DNA of 45,367 nucleotides from Chromatiales bacterium (lineage in GTDB: Bacteria; Pseudomonadota; Gammaproteobacteria; Chromatiales; Chromatiaceae). This document shows positions 41,971 through 45,367 of the stretch, in pieces. The stretch lies in NCBI GenBank assembly GCA_022360905.1, contig JAKSBX010000024.1:1-45367 (forward strand). Reading direction: 5' to 3'. The translations under genes and the position numbers were made by a program. The first letter of the stretch is position 1, and every line of letters begins with the position of its first letter. The notes under the pieces were generated by a model. It did no database searches. It was not told where the DNA came from and saw only the letters and a program-made list of their open reading frames with translations.

Positions 41971-43104
41971 TCACTCGGAGCGTTTGGTCGGGGTCCAAAT
42001 CTCCTGACGCGTTCCGGAAAGATATTTTAGCCAAGCTTTCAGAATCGATACATTTACCGATACGAAGAACAGTGGCAGCTTCACCAGTGGCAGCGCTTTC
42101 TGCAGCGGCTCGCTGAAAGCCGCCAACGCGGCAACCCCGTAGAACAGGAGCTGTAATAGCAGAAGCACCAGGTAGAACGGGCTATCCAACAGAAACAGAT
42201 TGCTAACCAGCAGGGAGATGAGGAAAAAAGGCACCAGCCATCTGATAAGCTTGTGGGAGATCAGATAGAGCGAGAAGCGTGGATAGCTGATTGGATTTAA
42301 CAACCTGGCTTTCTTGAACAGAGCGGTAATCCCCCGAATCAAGGTTCGCACTTTTCGGTTGAACTCATCCTTGTGGGATTCAGCCGCCTTCATGTAGCCA
42401 AATGATTCAGAGATCGATATCGCCCGATAACCCTGCTCTACGGTATTCAGAACGGAGTAAAAATCGGGGGCAACACCTTCAATGAAAGGCGTGACAATCT
42501 CTTTTCTTTGTGCGTAGAGCGAACCGCTCGCGCCGACGATCGAACCGGTAACCGACTCCTGTTTACGCAAGAAGAGTTCATACTTTCCATATAGACCCTC
42601 ACCACTTCCCCCCTCGATAAGGTCCTCACCAGACACACAACCCATCTCCGGCAAAGCAAAGGGCCGAACAATCTCAGTGATTGCCTGGGAGTCAAACATA
42701 ATCGATGCATCAGAGAAGACGATGATGTCGCCGCTGGCCGCCTGCAGCCCGGCATTCAGGGCATTGGCCTTGCCTTTTCGTTGCTCAAGCTCAATAAAGG
42801 TCAGATTATCGAGCCCCTGATACGCCTTTACGATCTGTGCGGTATTGTCCGAAGAGCCATCGGAGACAATCAAGACCTGGAGATTACCGGAAAAATCCAA
42901 GGCTTTTGTGTTATCGAGTTTTCGCTCGATCACCGCCTCTTCATTGTGCACCGGGATAATGAGAGTAACTGAGAGATCCTCTGGGTAATCGAGTGATTTA
43001 TAGTCGATGCCGCGACTGATTCTATTGACCGCCATCAACAGAAACGGGTACCCGAAATAGGCGTAAAAGACCAGCAAGAATGAGCCCCAAAGCACAAATT
43101 CCAT
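41971..43104 (-). CDS. Family 2 glycosyltransferase, membrane-anchored
   Basis: A 377-aa processive-type GT2. An N-terminal helix (~1-20) precedes the GT-A core: LIIPVHNEE, SDGSSDN, then the DxD-like FSDAS and GEDLIEGG. Two to three C-terminal helices (~290-355) follow. It resembles membrane glycosyltransferases of cellulose or poly-GlcNAc type, but the QxxRW motif is not clear (RTLIRG instead). Divergent from another GT2 gene, with a 312-bp gap. Probably builds a surface polysaccharide. Confidence 0.85.
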   Translation of the reverse strand: MEFVLWGSFLLVFYAYFGYPFLLMAVNRISRGIDYKSLDYPEDLSVTLIIPVHNEEAVIERKLDNTKALDFSGNLQVLIVSDGSSDNTAQIVKAYQGLDNLTFIELEQRKGKANALNAGLQAASGDIIVFSDASIMFDSQAITEIVRPFALPEMGCVSGEDLIEGGSGEGLYGKYELFLRKQESVTGSIVGASGSLYAQRKEIVTPFIEGVAPDFYSVLNTVEQGYRAISISESFGYMKAAESHKDEFNRKVRTLIRGITALFKKARLLNPISYPRFSLYLISHKLIRWLVPFFLISLLVSNLFLLDSPFYLVLLLLQLLFYGVAALAAFSEPLQKALPLVKLPLFFVSVNVSILKAWLKYLSGTRQEIWTPTKRSE

Positions 43105-43416
43105 AGTATCTCAGCAGATGAAGTGTGGTAATTCTATCTCGAAATTGTCGGTAATTATGCCATTTTCAAGGCTAATTTGTAATAGTGGAATGAGCCTCAG
43201 ATCCGGCTTACAGGGAGCCTCAGCGGAGTTCTCTGGTTGTGGCATAGAGCGCTTCAGTGGAGGCGATGATGACCCTAAGATTTCACCGTGATTTCGGCCC
43301 GCAAGGGAACGCTGCCTGCCATTGGCTTGGAATCTGCAGGCCGCATACGATATATTGCCATATAAATTCCGCTCCGTATTTCTAATGTGATCGCTAAGCT
43401 TGAGTGAATAGCACCG
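43105..43416. other. Divergent glycosyltransferase intergenic region
   Basis: No gene visible. A GAGCCTCAG direct repeat occurs near 43195 and 43217, and GCCTGC (43314-43319) pairs with GCAGGC (43336-43341). TATATT and TATAAA (43351-43366) are possible -10 boxes for the plus-strand gene, without a matching -35. Confidence 0.4.
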
Positions 43417-44361
43417 ATGGAATCGAATTCAGACCCCGATAATCAAGATATTGCTCTTTCATTCATAATCCCTACGATGAATGAAGCAGCTAATATTGGA
43501 AGATTGATCGATTCCATCCAGCGGTATAACGAACAGGGTATCTATGAAATCATCGTGGTGGACAACGGCTCAGATGATCAAACATGCTCAATTGCGCAGA
43601 ACAAAGGAGCCAATGTCCTAGTCGAGCCCGAGCTGAATGTTTCAGCCTTACGTAACACCGGTGTGGCTGCCAGTAGAGGTACTATCTATATATTCCTCGA
43701 TGGTGATATCGAGCTGACTGAAGCCTGGGCACAGGAGTTTCCCAAAACACGCAAAATGCTAGAGGAAAACCGCAACACGATAACCGGATCGAAATGCAGC
43801 ATTGCCAATCAAGATAACTATTTGGAGAAATACTGGTTTTCCAGCACTGAAGGACAATCCAGTAACTATATCAACAGCGGTCACCTTATCATTCATAAGG
43901 AACTGTTCTCTAAGTTAAACGGTTTCGACCCGAATCTTGTTACCGGTGAAGATACTGATCTTTCAGTTCGCGCAAAAACCCTGCATAACGCCTCCATCGT
44001 CAATAATCCGAAACTGAAAGTGTTGCACCACGGCTACCCAAACGATCTCTATACCTTTGTAAAACGGGAAGCCTGGCATGGTATCAGGACGAGCAGATTT
44101 ATCGATGTCATATGCTGCTCAAATGTCCAACTGGCCACCAATGTTTTTCTAATTCTCCACCTGGTGCTTTTTGTCGCGCTCGGTTTACAGGCCTATTCGA
44201 TTGCCCAGATATCTGTCGTTATGATCGTTTTGCTGTTAGTTTCTTCAGCACTCTACAAATATGGGGCTAACATCCTACTTACCACCGTCAATAGCGGAAT
44301 CTTTTACTTCTACTACCTTGGCAGAAGCATCTCGATCATCAAGTGTCTGTTCAGGCTTTAA
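43417..44361 (+). CDS. Family 2 glycosyltransferase with C-terminal membrane helices
   Basis: A 314-aa GT2. The GT-A core has IIPTMNEAANIGRLI, VVDNGSDDQT, FLDGDIE (DxD) and an ED motif in VTGEDTDLSVR. Two helices at the C-terminus (~235-285) anchor it in the membrane. The ribosome binding site is weak. The gene ends 6 nt from the convergent GT4 gene with no visible terminator. Sugar and acceptor unknown; surface polysaccharide or lipid-linked sugar synthesis is likely. Confidence 0.88.
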   Translation: MESNSDPDNQDIALSFIIPTMNEAANIGRLIDSIQRYNEQGIYEIIVVDNGSDDQTCSIAQNKGANVLVEPELNVSALRNTGVAASRGTIYIFLDGDIELTEAWAQEFPKTRKMLEENRNTITGSKCSIANQDNYLEKYWFSSTEGQSSNYINSGHLIIHKELFSKLNGFDPNLVTGEDTDLSVRAKTLHNASIVNNPKLKVLHHGYPNDLYTFVKREAWHGIRTSRFIDVICCSNVQLATNVFLILHLVLFVALGLQAYSIAQISVVMIVLLLVSSALYKYGANILLTTVNSGIFYFYYLGRSISIIKCLFRL

Positions 44362-44367
44362 TAGCCG

Positions 44368-45367
44368 CTACAGAATACTGTTATAAACCTCGGCCATTCT
44401 GGCCAGACGGATGTTTGAATCAAACTCCTCCCTTATCCTGCGCTCCGCTTTGTCGGTTTTTTCGATGTATGACTGGGGAGAATCCAGAAATGATCTGATC
44501 GAATTTGTCATCTCCTCTCTGTTGTCCGCCTCAATGAGCGTACCGACAAGATCGCTATCGATGATCTCAGAAGTGCCCCCAACATCTGTCGCGATAATCG
44601 GCACACGCATCAACATCGATTCAAGCACCACATTCGGCATACCTTCAGTCGAAGAGGCCTGGATGACAAGATCCAGTTCGCTATAGACCGGCTGCATATC
44701 CTTAATGAAACCTGCAAATTCGACAACATCTTCCAGGCCGAGGTTTTCTGTTAAGCGACGGAGGTTTTCCTCTTCCGGACCGATACCGATCAAAAGCAGT
44801 TTCAATTGATAACCTTCATCAACCAGCAGCTTGATTGAGTGGAGCAACTGATCTTGACGTTTTTCAGGGCTCAATCTGCCAATCTTACCAATCAGAGCGG
44901 TATCTTTGGAGACACCCAGACTCCGCCTCAGTTCGCCACTCTCCTCGATACGATAATGTTGCGTATCGAGTGCATTGCGCACCGTAACAAAGTGTTTGGC
45001 AAATGGGTGTATCTTCTTAAGTTTTGACTGTGTTTTATCGGAAACGGTAATAACAAGATCAAAAAAGTAGGCCAGTAACAGTTTATCGATAAATAGCAGC
45101 AGCTTCCTTTTTAGAGTATTCGCCACCCAACCATGAGCAGTCGATACGATCGGAACTTTTAATTTACGCGCCGCAATAAGACCAAACAGATTAGACCGAA
45201 GATCGTGTGTATGAATAACGTCGATCGGGGTGGTTTCGTTATAGTCAAGAATCTGGCCAATGATTGAAAAATCCAGGGTTTTGCTTTCAGTGATCTCAAC
45301 ACACTCCAATCCTCGCTCTTTAGCCTTCGTGAGGTAATCGGATTCACGCGTTTCTGCCGACCTGAAA
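44368..45367 (-). CDS. Family 4 glycosyltransferase, partial (5' end outside window)
   Basis: At least 332 aa of a GT-B glycosyltransferase; the frame stays open to the right edge, so the N-terminus is missing. The N-terminal half has VIHTHDLRSNLFGL and VSTAHGW; the C-terminal half has GRLSPEKRQD, LLIGIGPEEENL, VEFAGF, and the E-x7-E nucleotide-sugar motif in SSTEGMPNVVLESM, followed by ATDVGGTSE. These are hallmarks of GT4 enzymes. It is in a cluster with two GT2 genes and probably belongs to an exopolysaccharide or lipopolysaccharide locus. Confidence 0.9.
   Translation of the reverse strand, partial: FRSAETRESDYLTKAKERGLECVEITESKTLDFSIIGQILDYNETTPIDVIHTHDLRSNLFGLIAARKLKVPIVSTAHGWVANTLKRKLLLFIDKLLLAYFFDLVITVSDKTQSKLKKIHPFAKHFVTVRNALDTQHYRIEESGELRRSLGVSKDTALIGKIGRLSPEKRQDQLLHSIKLLVDEGYQLKLLLIGIGPEEENLRRLTENLGLEDVVEFAGFIKDMQPVYSELDLVIQASSTEGMPNVVLESMLMRVPIIATDVGGTSEIIDSDLVGTLIEADNREEMTNSIRSFLDSPQSYIEKTDKAERRIREEFDSNIRLARMAEVYNSIL

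Noticed and set aside
43105-43416. RNA gene or riboswitch in the glycosyltransferase gap
   Set aside because: Only weak short repeats are visible, with no recognisable aptamer or tRNA-like core.

Overview
The window reads as chromosomal DNA of a sulfur-oxidising gammaproteobacterium, probably a Chromatiales/Sedimenticola-type lineage. The evidence is a complete soxB with a thiosulfate/tetrathionate-type two-component system beside it, a complete proteobacterial dedicated sortase (Pds) locus, a c4-like dihaem cytochrome, and gammaproteobacterial housekeeping genes (mrcB, nfo, a YoaA-type helicase). The genus is an inference. I saw no rRNA, tRNA, CRISPR array, prophage or transposase gene.

Layout. 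1-2245: the 3' tip of a probable QueD/PTPS gene, a pteridine reductase and a glutamate dehydrogenase. 2744-8081: a bacteriohemerythrin with a strong terminator, then a 1481-residue membrane protein with about seven PAS domains, GGDEF, EAL and a C-terminal CZB zinc-binding domain. 8095-13574 (minus): a 51-aa membrane peptide, a YoaA-like Fe-S helicase, a small PD-(D/E)XK-like protein, a REPIN-type repeat and mrcB (PBP1b). 13830-16032: dihaem cytochrome c, then an overlapping glutamine amidotransferase / YafK-type L,D-transpeptidase pair.

16144-27786 is the most interesting block. The minus strand carries class GN sortase, VIT-VWA sortase target, a possible 53-aa peptide and PdsO (OmpA-like). 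The plus strand carries PdsR and PdsS (response regulator and CBM9-like sensor kinase). The two halves are separated by a tightly overlapping three-gene operon: a short PstS-like binding protein, an outer-membrane porin and a membrane GGDEF-EAL protein. This suggests that surface-protein sorting and c-di-GMP signalling are linked here. A 29-bp perfect inverted repeat separates the trio from pdsR.

27997-31243: a lipoprotein with a duplicated domain joined by an Asn-Pro repeat, a 57-aa protein, a SAM methyltransferase, dispersed repeats, a GNAT acetyltransferase and a zinc-ribbon membrane protein. 31610-34831: a Cpx-like locus, with a Spy/CpxP-like protein and a secreted repeat protein divergent from CpxR/CpxA-like genes. 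Three GTWAA half-sites at 11-bp spacing lie in front of the regulator. 34982-40119 (minus): a TtrS/TtrR-like pair upstream of soxB, and soxB with a clear terminator. 40230-45367: a hypothetical protein, endonuclease IV and three glycosyltransferases, the last cut by the window edge, which look like the start of a surface-polysaccharide region.

Signal transduction dominates the window: four sensor/regulator modules (PdsSR, Cpx-like, TtrSR-like, two GGDEF-EAL proteins) sit beside the envelope or sulfur genes they plausibly control. Assignments rest on motifs read from the translated sequence. No database search was run.
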